A model generated the notes under the pieces. It was not told where the DNA came from. It ran no database searches and saw nothing but the letters and a program-made list of their open reading frames with translations. A DNA stretch of 64,000 nucleotides from Bordetella genomosp. 1 (GTDB lineage: Bacteria; Pseudomonadota; Gammaproteobacteria; Burkholderiales; Burkholderiaceae_B). A program made the translations under genes and the position numbers. Each line of letters opens with the position of its first letter. Position 1 is the stretch's first letter. Shown one piece after another: positions 7,926 through 16,553 of this stretch. Location of the stretch: assembly GCF_002261335.1 (NCBI RefSeq), contig NZ_NEVL01000005.1:244035-308034 (forward strand), given 5' to 3'.

Positions 7926-8485
7926 GACAGGCATTCCCGCAACGCCTTCAGGCTGCGCGTGATCCAGGCCTTGACGGTGCCGAGCGGCGCACCGAGGCGG
8001 CGGGCGATCTCCGGATGCGAGAGGCCCTCGACGTACGCATGCAGCACGCACTGCCGGCGCTCCGCCGGCAAGGCCTCGAGACAGGGGCCGATGCGGCCGT
8101 CGTGGTCGGCCCAGCCGTCGTGGCGGCGCGTCTGCCAGTCGGCCAGCGCGGCGTCCGCGTCGAAGCGTTCGGTGGTGGTTTCGTCTGCAACGATTTCGCG
8201 TCCATGGTCGCGCACCAGGTTGAGCGCCAGGTGCCGCGTCACGCTGTAGATCCAGCCGCGCGCGGAGCCGCGTTGCGGATCGAAGCTGGCGGCACCCTGC
8301 CAGATCTTCACGAAGGCGTCGTGCACCACGTCTTCGGCACGCGCCGCGTCGCCGACGATGCGGCGCGCGACGCCGAAGAGCCGCGCGCTCTCTTCGTGAT
8401 AGAGGGCGGCGAGCGCGTCGCGGCGCCGGTCGGCGCAGCCGCGCAGGGCGGCTTCGTAATCGAAGGCGGAAACGGAGGTCGGCAT
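7922..8485 (-). CDS. ECF sigma-70 factor (second pair)
   Basis: The 187-residue protein has sigma region 2 (ALYHEESARLFGVARRIVGD...AEDVVHDAFVKIW, about residues 25-95) and region 4 (LSHPEIARRLGAPLGTVKAWITRSL, about 155-183). It resembles SigK/RpoE-like ECF factors that pair with RskA-type anti-sigmas. Start codon ATG at 8485. Upstream (8486-8598) is a short intergenic stretch in which GGTAAGATG on the minus strand could be part of a -10 element, but I could not find the matching -35 seen at the three shared promoters. Confidence 0.88.
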   Translation of the reverse strand: MPTSVSAFDYEAALRGCADRRRDALAALYHEESARLFGVARRIVGDAARAEDVVHDAFVKIWQGAASFDPQRGSARGWIYSVTRHLALNLVRDHGREIVADETTTERFDADAALADWQTRRHDGWADHDGRIGPCLEALPAERRQCVLHAYVEGLSHPEIARRLGAPLGTVKAWITRSLKALRECLS

Positions 8486-8598
8486 GGGGCGAGCGGGATC
8501 GGGGCAATCATGCCCGACGCCCTGCTGCGCGGCGCCGGCGGTGTCCCGGCATCTTACCGGGGAACCCGCCGGCGCGCAGCCTCGCGCGTGCGCGACGC

Positions 8599-9162
8599 TC
8601 AGTTGGCCTTCCAGAAGATGTAGTCGGCCTGATAGGGCACCGTGGTGCGCTGGCCCACCATATTGCTCGCGCACGACGGCGCGGGCGCGACGCCGCCCTT
8701 CAGTGCCACGCGCTGGATGTAGGTCACGCCGGTGAGCGCGCCCGATCCCATCACCGGATTGGCCTTCACCAGTTGGTACGGCAGATTGCCGGCGCCGGCG
8801 GGCGCCACCGCGACCTGCGTGGCGGTCAGGCGCGAGCCGTCGTTGGCCTCCCAGGTGGCGGGCGGGCCGTAGTACTTGCCCACGATCTTGCCCTGGCGAT
8901 CCTTGAGGTCCGCCTTCGGGCCGGCGAACACCCACTCGGCCTGGCCCGGCGCGCCGTTCTTCGCCTTGCATTCATACGTGATGTCGCCCGTGCCCACGGT
9001 TTCCCAGGCCACGCGATTGCCGGCCGGCACCTGCACCTCGGCGGGCAGGCCGGCCTGCGAGTACGCGCTGCCCTTGTGCGACATGGAACCGCAGCCGGCC
9101 AGCACGGCGGTGGCGCACAGGCCGCCGAGAACGAAGGTATGGCGAATGAATCGGGTCTTCAT
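8599..9162 (-). CDS. DUF3455 domain lipoprotein
   Basis: The 187-residue protein opens with a lipoprotein signal (MKTRFIRHTFVLGG...LAGC), then PAEVQVPAGNRVAWETVGTGDITYECKA, which matches my recollection of DUF3455. The body is a small beta-rich domain with a conserved PPATWEANDGSRLTATQV and ends PYQADYIFWKAN. Its function is unknown. Members are often found beside ECF sigma/anti-sigma pairs, as here, and this gene has the third copy of the shared promoter motif. An extracytoplasmic, possibly outer-membrane-attached sensor or stress protein is plausible but unproven. Confidence 0.8.
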   Translation of the reverse strand: MKTRFIRHTFVLGGLCATAVLAGCGSMSHKGSAYSQAGLPAEVQVPAGNRVAWETVGTGDITYECKAKNGAPGQAEWVFAGPKADLKDRQGKIVGKYYGPPATWEANDGSRLTATQVAVAPAGAGNLPYQLVKANPVMGSGALTGVTYIQRVALKGGVAPAPSCASNMVGQRTTVPYQADYIFWKAN

Positions 9163-9215
9163 GAGTGATCTCCTCAGTGGGCGGAATGACCGGCGAAAAC
9201 GGCGCCGTCATGAGC

Positions 9216-9243
9216 ACTACCCGCCACCGGCCCGAATGGATGC
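9216..9243 (-). promoter_or_regulatory. Putative ECF-sigma promoter of the DUF3455 gene
   Basis: On the minus strand GCATCC (9243-9238) and GGTAGT (9221-9216) are separated by 16 bases, as at the other two sites. It lies 54 bases before the ATG at 9162. A run of eight T follows the -35 on the plus strand. Confidence 0.45.
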
Positions 9244-9301
9244 AGTGCGAGGAGATTTTTTTTCGCCGGGCGGTGCGAGGCGTCGCGCCCACCCGCGCAA
9301 C

Positions 9302-9910
9302 TCAGGACGGGGAGGCGTCGTCCGCCCCGCCCTCGGCCAGCGCCCGCCCCAGTTCGGCCGCGCGCGCCAGCGTCTCGGCGCCGGGCTCGCCCTCCGAATC
9401 CAGCAGCAGCGTCGAGTGCGCCGCGCGCACGCCGCAGTAATCGAAGATGCCGTGCTCGAGCTGGACCCGCATCGCGTCGTCATAGCGATGGCGGGCATAG
9501 GTGGCGGCGTCCGCGCCGCCCAGCCCGACCAGTTGCACGCGCAACCGGCCGAGCTTCTTGGCAAGCGGCGCGCCGGGGCGGAAATCGAAGGCCCAGCCGT
9601 TGGAGAACACCCGATCGATCCAGCCCTTGAGCAGCGCGGGCATCGACCACCAGTACACCGGGAACACCAGCACCAGCCGCCCGGCGCGGTCCACCCGCGC
9701 CTGCTCGGCCAATACATCGGCGGGCGGCGCGGCCTGCTGCCGGTGCACGGCCAGGTCGGCCGGGCCGAAGCGCGGATCGAAGCCCTCGGCCGCCAGGTCG
9801 GCGATCTCGACGCGGCCGCCCGCCGCGCGCAGCGGGCCGGCGATGGCCTCGGCCACGGCATGGGTGAGCGAGCCGGATTCGGGGTGGGCGGTGACGATGA
9901 GCGTGTTCAT
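9302..9910 (-). CDS. NAD(P)H-dependent oxidoreductase, flavodoxin-like fold
   Basis: The 202-residue protein begins MNTLIVTAHPESGSLTHA, the FMN-phosphate-binding start of the NQO1/KefF/MdaB-like family, and contains VFPVYWWSMPALLKGWIDRV, the characteristic second flavin loop. Such enzymes carry out two-electron reduction of quinones, nitro- or azo-compounds. The gene is transcribed away from a TetR regulator with 139 bases between the two starts, a typical arrangement in which the regulator controls the reductase in response to an electrophile. It ends just upstream of the DUF3455 promoter region. Confidence 0.87.
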   Translation of the reverse strand: MNTLIVTAHPESGSLTHAVAEAIAGPLRAAGGRVEIADLAAEGFDPRFGPADLAVHRQQAAPPADVLAEQARVDRAGRLVLVFPVYWWSMPALLKGWIDRVFSNGWAFDFRPGAPLAKKLGRLRVQLVGLGGADAATYARHRYDDAMRVQLEHGIFDYCGVRAAHSTLLLDSEGEPGAETLARAAELGRALAEGGADDASPS

Positions 9911-10002
9911 GCGGGCGGCTCCTGCGCCGCGCGGGGCGGCGCTGCAAGGAAAGAGGGAGACAGGCTGGCCGGCGCACGCGCAGCGCGCTACACTGGCCAA
10001 TA

Positions 10003-10047
10003 CCTACTTTTTGTATATACGATTGGTAGCCTACGTTTGGTATATAG
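10003..10047. promoter_or_regulatory. Direct-repeat operator between reductase and TetR genes
   Basis: Two near-identical 18-base units occur 27 bases apart: CCTACTTTTTGTATATAC (10003-10020) and CCTACGTTTGGTATATAG (10030-10047); 14 or more positions match. The first ends in the perfect palindrome GTATATAC. They are strikingly AT-rich for this genome and end three bases before the TetR start codon, so they are good candidates for the TetR binding sites, probably overlapping the promoter. Confidence 0.55.
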
Positions 10048-10049
10048 CG

Positions 10050-10676
10050 ATGTCAAGCTCCTCGTCCGCCCCCGCCGCCACCCGCCGCCGCCTCACCCGC
10101 GCCGACCGCCGCCGCCAGTTGCTGGACACGGCCTGGTCGCTGGTGCGCGCCGAAGGCACCGACCTGCTGTCGCTCGGCCGCCTGGCCGAGGCGGCCGGGG
10201 TCGCCAAGCCGGTGGTCTACGATCATTTCGGCACGCGCGCCGGCCTGCTGGCCGCGCTCTATGAGGAATACGACGCGCGTCAGAACGCGGCGATGGACGC
10301 GGCGCTGGCCGGCAGCCCGGCCACGCTGGCGGCGCGCGCGGCGGTGATCGCCGCGGCCTACGTCGATTGCGTGATGCAGCAGGGCCGGGAGATCCCGGGC
10401 GTCACGGCCGCGCTGGCCGGCTCGCCCGAGCTCGACGCGATCAAGCGCGACTACGTGGAAGGCTTCATGGAGAAGTGCAGGCAGGCGCTGGCGCCGTTCG
10501 CGCCCGGCGCCACGCTCGATCCGGCCGGCCTGTGGGTGATCCTGGGCGCGGCCGAATCGCTGTCGCAGGCGGCGGCCGCCGGCCAGTTGTCCGCCGCGCA
10601 GGCGCGCGACGCGCTGGCCGCCACGCTGGCGCTGGTGTGCGCGCGCGGCGGCAGCTATGCCGCCAGCGGCGCCTGA
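10050..10676 (+). CDS. TetR/AcrR family transcriptional regulator
   Basis: The 208-residue protein has an N-terminal TetR helix-turn-helix (about residues 14-65; RLAEAAGVAKPVVYDHFGTRAGLLAALYEEYD) and a variable ligand-binding C-terminal domain. ATG at 10050 is the only in-frame start near the domain; the bases before it (TATATAGCG) hold no ribosome-binding site, so the message may be leaderless or poorly translated. It is divergent from the flavodoxin-fold reductase and probably represses that gene and itself through the direct repeats at 10003-10047. It ends three bases before the convergent permease gene. Confidence 0.88.
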   Translation: MSSSSSAPAATRRRLTRADRRRQLLDTAWSLVRAEGTDLLSLGRLAEAAGVAKPVVYDHFGTRAGLLAALYEEYDARQNAAMDAALAGSPATLAARAAVIAAAYVDCVMQQGREIPGVTAALAGSPELDAIKRDYVEGFMEKCRQALAPFAPGATLDPAGLWVILGAAESLSQAAAAGQLSAAQARDALAATLALVCARGGSYAASGA

Positions 10677-10679
10677 GCC

Positions 10680-12176
10680 TCAGCGGCGCGACAGGTCCGG
10701 CAAGGGCATCTGCGCAAGCGACACGAAGCGCGAGCGGTGGGTGATGCGGTAGCCGGCCCAGATCAGCAGGAACAGCGGAATGCCGACATAGGTGGCGACC
10801 ACGCCGCCCCAGTCGATGCGGTCCTGCAGGAAGGCCTGGTAGTTCTGCCCCAGCGTGATCACCAGGCACAGCACGAAGGCGAAGATCGGCCCGAACGGAA
10901 AGAACGGCGACACGTACGGCAGGTCGTCGAGGCGCCCGCCCTGCGCGACGTAGCCGCGGCGGAAGCGGTAGTGGCTGATCGCGATCCCGAGCCAGGCGAT
11001 GAAGCCGGTCATGCCCGAGGTGTTGAGCAGCCAGATGTAGACGGCGTTCGGGCTGAACAGGAACGTGAAGAAGCACAGCGCCGCGACCGCCGTCGTGGCG
11101 ACCAGCGCCCACAGCGGCACGCCGCTGCGCGAGACGCGGCTGAACACCGCGGGCGCCTTGCCGTCGCAGGCCAGCGCATACAGCATGCGCGTGGCCGCAT
11201 ACATGCCGGAGTTGCCGGCCGACAGCACCGAGGTCAGCACCACCGCGTTCATGATGGAGGCGCCCGCCAGCAGGCCGGCGCGGTCGAAGATCAGCGCGAA
11301 CGGGCTGACGCTGATGTCGGAGACCTCGTTGCGCAGCAGCTGCGGATCGGTATAGGGGATGAGCAGGCCGATCACCAGGATGGCGAACACGTAGAACAGC
11401 AGGATGCGCCAGAACACCTGGCGCACCGCGCGCGGCAGATTGCGCGCCGGGTCCTTCGACTCGCCCGCCGCGATGCCGATCAGCTCGGTGCCCTGGAACG
11501 AAAAGCCCACCACCATGGCCACGCCGATCAGCGCGGCGAAGCCGCCCGCGAAGGGCGCGTCGCCCACCGTCCAGTTGTGCAGCCCGCCGGTCTCGCCGCC
11601 GCGGATGATGCCCAGCAGCATCAGCACGCCCATCGCGATGAAGGCCAGCACCGCGATCACCTTGATGAGCGCGAACCAGAATTCGGCCTCGCCGAAGCCG
11701 CGCGCCGACAGCGCATTCAGGCCGAAGGTCAGCAGCAGGAACAGCGCGCTCCAGTACACGCCCGGGATGTCCGGAAACCAGTAGGCCATCACCAGCTGCG
11801 CGGCCACCAGGTCGACCGCCACCGTGACGGCCCAGTTGTACCAATAGTTCCAGCCCAGCGCGAAGCCGAAGCCCTCTTCCACATAGCGCGCGCCATAGGT
11901 TGAGAACGAACCCGACACCGGCATCGCCGCGGCCAGTTCGCCCAGGCTGGTCATGAGGAAATAGACCATCAGCCCGATCAGGCCGTAGGCCAGCAGCGCC
12001 CCGCCCGGCCCGGCCTGGGCGATGGTGGCGCCCGAGGCCACGAACAGGCCGGTGCCGATCGAACCGCCGACGGCGATCATGGAGAGGTGGCGCGCCGACA
12101 GGGTGCGGCGCAGGCCGCCGGATGCGGGCAGCGCCGGCGTGGCGGCGCGGGGCGCCTCGCGTTCGGGTGTGTCCAC
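10680..12176 (-). CDS. Amino-acid permease, LysP/APC family
   Basis: The 498-residue inner-membrane transporter has about twelve hydrophobic helices. It begins with the conserved segment RHLSMIAVGGSIGTGLF, and the stretches GFSFQGTELIGIAAGE and LLNTSGMTGFIAWLGIAISH are typical of the AAT subgroup that includes the lysine permease LysP. It should be a proton symporter for a cationic or aromatic amino acid; the exact substrate is not readable. The start is GTG at 12176 with AAGGA nine bases upstream; the frame continues upstream without a better start. It converges with the TetR gene. Confidence 0.88.
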   Translation of the reverse strand: MDTPEREAPRAATPALPASGGLRRTLSARHLSMIAVGGSIGTGLFVASGATIAQAGPGGALLAYGLIGLMVYFLMTSLGELAAAMPVSGSFSTYGARYVEEGFGFALGWNYWYNWAVTVAVDLVAAQLVMAYWFPDIPGVYWSALFLLLTFGLNALSARGFGEAEFWFALIKVIAVLAFIAMGVLMLLGIIRGGETGGLHNWTVGDAPFAGGFAALIGVAMVVGFSFQGTELIGIAAGESKDPARNLPRAVRQVFWRILLFYVFAILVIGLLIPYTDPQLLRNEVSDISVSPFALIFDRAGLLAGASIMNAVVLTSVLSAGNSGMYAATRMLYALACDGKAPAVFSRVSRSGVPLWALVATTAVAALCFFTFLFSPNAVYIWLLNTSGMTGFIAWLGIAISHYRFRRGYVAQGGRLDDLPYVSPFFPFGPIFAFVLCLVITLGQNYQAFLQDRIDWGGVVATYVGIPLFLLIWAGYRITHRSRFVSLAQMPLPDLSRR

Positions 12177-12426
12177 GGTGTCTGTCCTTACTTTATAGGG
12201 GGCCGCGGGCCCGGCGGCCCGGGGGGCCCGGATGCAATGAGGCGCGAGCATAACGCAGGCCGCGCCGCCGGCCCGCCCGCGCAACCGTAACAAAGGGATA
12301 AGCACCTGATTTTCCGGAATTTTCCGTGCGCGGGGCTTTGTGCGCAAAAATTGCGCAAACCCCGCCCCGGCGGGCCGGCCGCCCCCCTCTCCCCGTGTAA
12401 ACTGCTGCCTTTTTGATCCTGCAGGC
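12177..12426. promoter_or_regulatory. Divergent regulatory region before the motor-like operon
   Basis: The 250-base gap holds a perfect seven-base inverted repeat TGCGCAA-AAA-TTGCGCA (12341-12357) and a nearby direct repeat of TTTTCCG (from about 12310 and 12320). This AT-richer patch, 70-115 bases upstream of the DUF3348 start, is the likely promoter/operator of the plus-strand operon. No clear sigma-70 hexamers could be fixed. Confidence 0.4.
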
Positions 12427-13188
12427 ATGGCGCAACTGTCCCGGCGCGCCGGTTTCAGCGGCCCGACGCTCGTGCGTCTGCTGGCCCGGCTGACCGACGC
12501 CGACATTCCCGAATCGCGGCTGCCGCTGTCCGACCGCCTGAGCCAATGGCTGGGCTGGACCGACGCCATCGCGTTGGCCGCGACCCTCGATGGCAACACC
12601 CCGGTGGTGCCGGCCAACACACGCACGTTCGACGACGAGCAAGGGCGCGAATGCGCACGCGTGCGCAGCGCGCTGGCCGACGCGATCGTGCGCGACACGG
12701 CCGCCAATCCGCCGCCGCTGCGCAACGCCCGCAACAAGGCGCCGGCCGAGCCCACCGAGCCCGACTACGGCACCTATCGCCAGCGTTGCCTGTCCCTGCA
12801 GCACACCATGGAAACCAACATCGGCAACCTGCGCAGCCGGCTGCGCGGGATGTTGGCGGGCAAGACGCAACGCGCCACGCGACTGGCCGTGCTCGACGCC
12901 ATCATGGACCGCGCGCTGATCCCGCGCGAACGCAGCCTGCTGGGCACGGTGCCCTTCATGCTGCAAGGCCGCTTCGAGCGGCTGCGCGCCGCCGCGCGCA
13001 CCGAGCGGGCCGAGGCCGCCGCGCAGGGCCTGCCCGTGCCGGCGCTCGATGCCTGGCTCCCGGCCTTCCTGTCGGACATGCGCAACGTCCTGCTCGCCGA
13101 GCTCGACCTGCGCATGCAACCGGTCGAAGGACTGATCGCCACCCTGCGCGCAAGCGCGGACGTGCAAACACTGAATAAGAAAACATGA
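12427..13188 (+). CDS. DUF3348 family protein, first gene of motor-like operon
   Basis: The 253-residue soluble protein begins MAQLSRRAGFSGPTLVRLLA and is mostly alpha-helical and charged, with no signal peptide or membrane segment. I recognise it as DUF3348, a family of unknown function found with DUF802, OmpA-like and DUF2894 genes in Burkholderiales. The C-terminal half carries a histidine/arginine-rich helical stretch (about residues 115-230). An upstream in-frame ATG at 12340 would add 29 residues of proline-rich sequence lying in the promoter region and is less likely. Its stop overlaps the ATG of the next gene as ATGA, so it is probably a cytoplasmic partner of the membrane complex encoded downstream. 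Confidence 0.8.
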   Translation: MAQLSRRAGFSGPTLVRLLARLTDADIPESRLPLSDRLSQWLGWTDAIALAATLDGNTPVVPANTRTFDDEQGRECARVRSALADAIVRDTAANPPPLRNARNKAPAEPTEPDYGTYRQRCLSLQHTMETNIGNLRSRLRGMLAGKTQRATRLAVLDAIMDRALIPRERSLLGTVPFMLQGRFERLRAAARTERAEAAAQGLPVPALDAWLPAFLSDMRNVLLAELDLRMQPVEGLIATLRASADVQTLNKKT

Positions 13189-16100
13189 TTCGATCCCTCA
13201 TCAGCGTTGTGGTTTTCCTGGCGGGCCTCGCGGCCGTGGTCTGGATCGGGGCCGGCTATGCCGGCTCCAATCCGCTGGCGCTGGCCGTGACACTGACGAT
13301 AGGCGCCTTCTACGTGATCGGCGCCATCGAACTGCTGCGCTACCACCGCGCCACGCAGACCCTGGTGCGTTCCGTGAACGGCCTCGAGCAGGCGCCCGCC
13401 GACCTGGCCGCCTGGATCGCGAGCCTGCCCGCCGCGCTGCGCGTGGCCGTGCGCCAGCGCATCGAAGGCGAGCGCGTGGCCCTGCCCGCCCCCGCCCTCA
13501 CGCCCTATATCGTGGGCCTGCTGGTGCTGCTGGGCATGCTCGGCACCTTTCTCGGCATGGTCGCCACGCTGCGCGGCACCGGCGTCGCGCTCGAGAGCGC
13601 GACCGACCTGCAGGCCATCCGCGCCTCGCTCGCCGCCCCGGTCAAGGGCCTGGGCTTCGCGTTCGGCACCTCGGTGGCGGGCGTGGCCACCTCCGCCATG
13701 CTGGGCCTGCTCGGCGCGCTGATCCGGCGCGAGCGCATCGCCGCCTCGCAGCAGCTCGACGCGCGCATCATCACCACGTTGCGCCCCTACTCCGCCGCCC
13801 GCCAGCGCGAGGAATCGCACCAACTGATGCTGCGCCAGGCCGAGGTCATGCCCGCGCTGGTCGACCGGCTGCAGGCCATGATGGAAAACATGGAGCGCCA
13901 CCAGCAGGCCCTGGGCGAACAGCTCAAGGCCAGCCAGTCGGCCTTCCACGACAAGGCCGAGGCCGTGTACACGCGCCTGGCCGGCAACGTGCAGCAAGCC
14001 ATGCAGGACGGCGCCGCCGCGAGCGCGCGCGCCGCCGGCGAGGCGATCCGCCCCGCGATCGAGTCGACGCTCTCCAACCTGGCGCGCGACACCACCGCCT
14101 GGCACGACACCGTCACGGCCGCCACCCAGCAGCACCTCGACGGCATGAGCGCGCGCTTCGACCGCAGCGCCACCGACATGGCCGCCGTGTGGCAGCAGGC
14201 CCTCGACCAGCAGCAGCGCGCCAACCAGGTGCTCACCGACGACCTGCGCGCCTCGCTCGAAGGCTATGCCCAGACCTTCGACACGCGCGCGGCCACGCTG
14301 CTCGACGGCGTATCCGACCGCCTCGAGACCACCACGCGCGGCATCACCGACACGCTGCAGGAAGCCACCGGCGCCGTGGCCCGCACCTGGACCGAGGCGC
14401 TCGAGCGCCAGGAACGCGTGGGCGCGCAACTGGCCGGCGACAACCAGCAGGCCCTGGCGCGCGCGGCCGCGACCTTCCAGGAACACGCCGGCGCCCTGCT
14501 CGGCGCGGTCAACCAGTCGAACGCCGAACTGCAGAACACGCTGGCCTCGCGCGACGAGGAGCGCCTGTCGGCCTGGGCCGAATCGCTGCACGAGATGTCG
14601 GGCGCGCTGCGCCAGCAATGGCAGGAAAGCGGCGCGCAGAGCGCCGTGCAGCAGGCCGAGATCGTGACCACGCTGGTGCAGACCGCGCGCGAATCGGCGC
14701 TGCAGATGCAGGAACACGCCAGCGGCACCCTCGCACAGATCACCGCGCTGGCCGAGCGCCTGGCCGCCACCACCGCGCAGTTCGAGCAACACGCCGGCAC
14801 GCTGGCCGACCGCCTCGACCGTTCGCATGGCGAGCTGCACGCGCGCCTCGCCGCCACCGATGCCGAGCGCCTGCAGACCTTCACGGGTTCGCTGCAGGGC
14901 GTGGCCGACGCGCTGCGCACGCAATGGCAGGAGACCGGCGTGGCCGCGGCCGAGCGCCAGCAGGACATCTGCGACGCCCTGGCCCGCAGCGCCGAACAGC
15001 TCGCCGTGCAGGCGCGCGAACAGGCCAGCCAGACCCATGCGGAGCTGGCGCGCATCTCGCAGAGCCTGGCCAGCGCCGCCACCACCTTCGAAAGCCATTC
15101 CGACGGCCTGCTCTCCACGCTGTCCGCCTCGCACACCTCGCTGCAGGATGCGCTGGCCTCGCGCGACGAAGCGCGCCTGGCCGCCTGGGCCGCCTCGATG
15201 CAGGGCCTGGCCGACACGCTGCGCAACCAGTGGCAGCAGACCGGCAACGACCACAATGCCCGCCACGACGAGATCGTGGCCGCGCTGGCCCTGGCCGCCG
15301 AACAGATCGGCACCCAGTCGCGCGAACACGCCAGCCAGACCCACGCCGAGCTCGACCGCATCGCGCAGAGCCTGGCGCGCGCCGCCGCCACCTTCGAAAG
15401 CCATTCCGGCGGGCTGCTGTCCACGTTGTCCGACTCGCACGCCTCGCTGCAGCAGGCCCTGGCCGAGCGCGACGAAGCGCGCCTGGCCGCCTGGGCCGCC
15501 TCGATGCAGGGCCTGGCCGAGACGCTGCGCGACCAGTGGCAACAGACCGGCGCCGAACACAACGGCCGCCACGAAGAGATCGTGACCGCGCTGGCCCTGG
15601 CCGCCGAGGAAATCGGCACCCGGGCGCGCGAGCATGCCGGCCAGACCCACGCCGAGCTCGACCGCATCGCCCAGAGCCTGGCCGCCGCCGCGAACACCTT
15701 CGAGCGCCACTCCGGCGGCCTGTTGTCCACGCTCACCGACTCGCACGCCTCGCTGCAGCAGGCGCTGGCCGAGCGCGACGAGGCCCGCCTGGCCGCCTGG
15801 GCGGCATCGATGCAGTCGCTGGCCGAGGAACTGCGCACGCAATGGCAGCAGGCCGGCGCCGACCAGGAAGCGCGCAACGCGGCCATCGTCGCCACGCTCG
15901 AACGCACCGCCGGCGAGATCACCGCGCAGGCCGAATCGCAGGCCAGCGCCACCATCGCCGAGATCGGCCAGTTGGTGCAGGTAGCCGCGCAGGCGCCGCA
16001 GGCGGCCGCCGACGTGGTGGCCGAGCTGCGCCAGAAGCTGTCGGACAGCATGGTGCGCGACAACGCGATGCTCGAAGAGCGCGCCCGCCTGCTCGAGACG

Positions 16101-16553
16101 CTGGACACGCTGCTCGAGGCCGTCAACCACGCCTCGGCCGAACAGCGCGTGGCCGTGGACGCGCTGATCTCGAGCTCGGCCGATCTGCTCGACCGCGTCG
16201 GCAACCGCTTCAACGAGCAGGTCGAGAACGAAACCGGCAAGCTCACCGGCGTGGCCGAACAGATCACCTCCAGCTCGGCCGAAGTGGCCAGCCTGGGCGA
16301 GGCGATGGGCGCGGCGGTGCAGCTCTACGGCGAAGCCAACGAAACGCTGGTCGAACAGCTGCAGCGCATCGAGGCCGCGCTCGACAAGTCCCTGTCGCGC
16401 AGCGACGACCAGCTGGCCTACTACGTCGCGCAGGCGCGCGAGGTGGTGGACCTCAGCATGCTGTCGCAGAAGCAGATCCTCGAAGAGCTGCAACTGCTCA
16501 ATGAGCGCCGCGAGGCCGAGCGCCGCGACATCGAAAGCACCGAGGCAGAATGA
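13185..16553 (+). CDS. Giant MotA/ExbB/ZorA-like membrane protein with repeat coiled-coil tail (DUF802)
   Basis: The 1122-residue protein has four hydrophobic segments near the N-terminus (about residues 5-24, 30-51, 107-127 and 157-180). The last two, GLLVLLGMLGTFLGMVATL and FGTSVAGVATSAMLGLLGAL, look like the pore helices of the MotA/TolQ/ExbB/ZorA proton-channel family. The remaining ~940 residues are a hydrophilic Ala/Glu/Gln-rich coiled coil facing the cytoplasm and containing five repeats of exactly 102 residues (see the entry at 14517). I recall DUF802 being defined by such repeats. The next gene encodes a MotB/ZorB-like partner, so together they should form an ion-driven stator-like complex. 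It overlaps both neighbours as ATGA. The function is not established; ZorA of the Zorya defence system is the closest architecture I know. Confidence 0.85.
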   Translation: MIRSLISVVVFLAGLAAVVWIGAGYAGSNPLALAVTLTIGAFYVIGAIELLRYHRATQTLVRSVNGLEQAPADLAAWIASLPAALRVAVRQRIEGERVALPAPALTPYIVGLLVLLGMLGTFLGMVATLRGTGVALESATDLQAIRASLAAPVKGLGFAFGTSVAGVATSAMLGLLGALIRRERIAASQQLDARIITTLRPYSAARQREESHQLMLRQAEVMPALVDRLQAMMENMERHQQALGEQLKASQSAFHDKAEAVYTRLAGNVQQAMQDGAAASARAAGEAIRPAIESTLSNLARDTTAWHDTVTAATQQHLDGMSARFDRSATDMAAVWQQALDQQQRANQVLTDDLRASLEGYAQTFDTRAATLLDGVSDRLETTTRGITDTLQEATGAVARTWTEALERQERVGAQLAGDNQQALARAAATFQEHAGALLGAVNQSNAELQNTLASRDEERLSAWAESLHEMSGALRQQWQESGAQSAVQQAEIVTTLVQTARESALQMQEHASGTLAQITALAERLAATTAQFEQHAGTLADRLDRSHGELHARLAATDAERLQTFTGSLQGVADALRTQWQETGVAAAERQQDICDALARSAEQLAVQAREQASQTHAELARISQSLASAATTFESHSDGLLSTLSASHTSLQDALASRDEARLAAWAASMQGLADTLRNQWQQTGNDHNARHDEIVAALALAAEQIGTQSREHASQTHAELDRIAQSLARAAATFESHSGGLLSTLSDSHASLQQALAERDEARLAAWAASMQGLAETLRDQWQQTGAEHNGRHEEIVTALALAAEEIGTRAREHAGQTHAELDRIAQSLAAAANTFERHSGGLLSTLTDSHASLQQALAERDEARLAAWAASMQSLAEELRTQWQQAGADQEARNAAIVATLERTAGEITAQAESQASATIAEIGQLVQVAAQAPQAAADVVAELRQKLSDSMVRDNAMLEERARLLETLDTLLEAVNHASAEQRVAVDALISSSADLLDRVGNRFNEQVENETGKLTGVAEQITSSSAEVASLGEAMGAAVQLYGEANETLVEQLQRIEAALDKSLSRSDDQLAYYVAQAREVVDLSMLSQKQILEELQLLNERREAERRDIESTEAE
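14517..16046 (+). repeat. Five in-frame 306-base repeats in the coiled-coil tail
   Basis: Units start at 14517, 14823, 15129, 15435 and 15741, always 306 bases (102 codons) apart. Each opens with S(H/N)xxLQ(x)xLAxRDExRLxAWAxS and contains LRxQWQ(Q/E)(T/S)G about 30 residues on. Units 3, 4 and 5 are nearly identical, units 1 and 2 diverged, which fits recent tandem duplication that lengthened the tail. Confidence 0.9.

Noticed and set aside
9501..10049. Long N-terminal extension of the TetR protein
   Set aside because: The upstream frame is antisense to the oxidoreductase gene and crosses the operator repeats; the domain starts right after ATG 10050.
12774..16493. A 1239-residue open frame on the minus strand
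   Set aside because: It is antisense to the DUF802 gene and mirrors its repeats; long antisense frames are expected in GC-rich DNA, and it has no ribosome site or recognisable domain.
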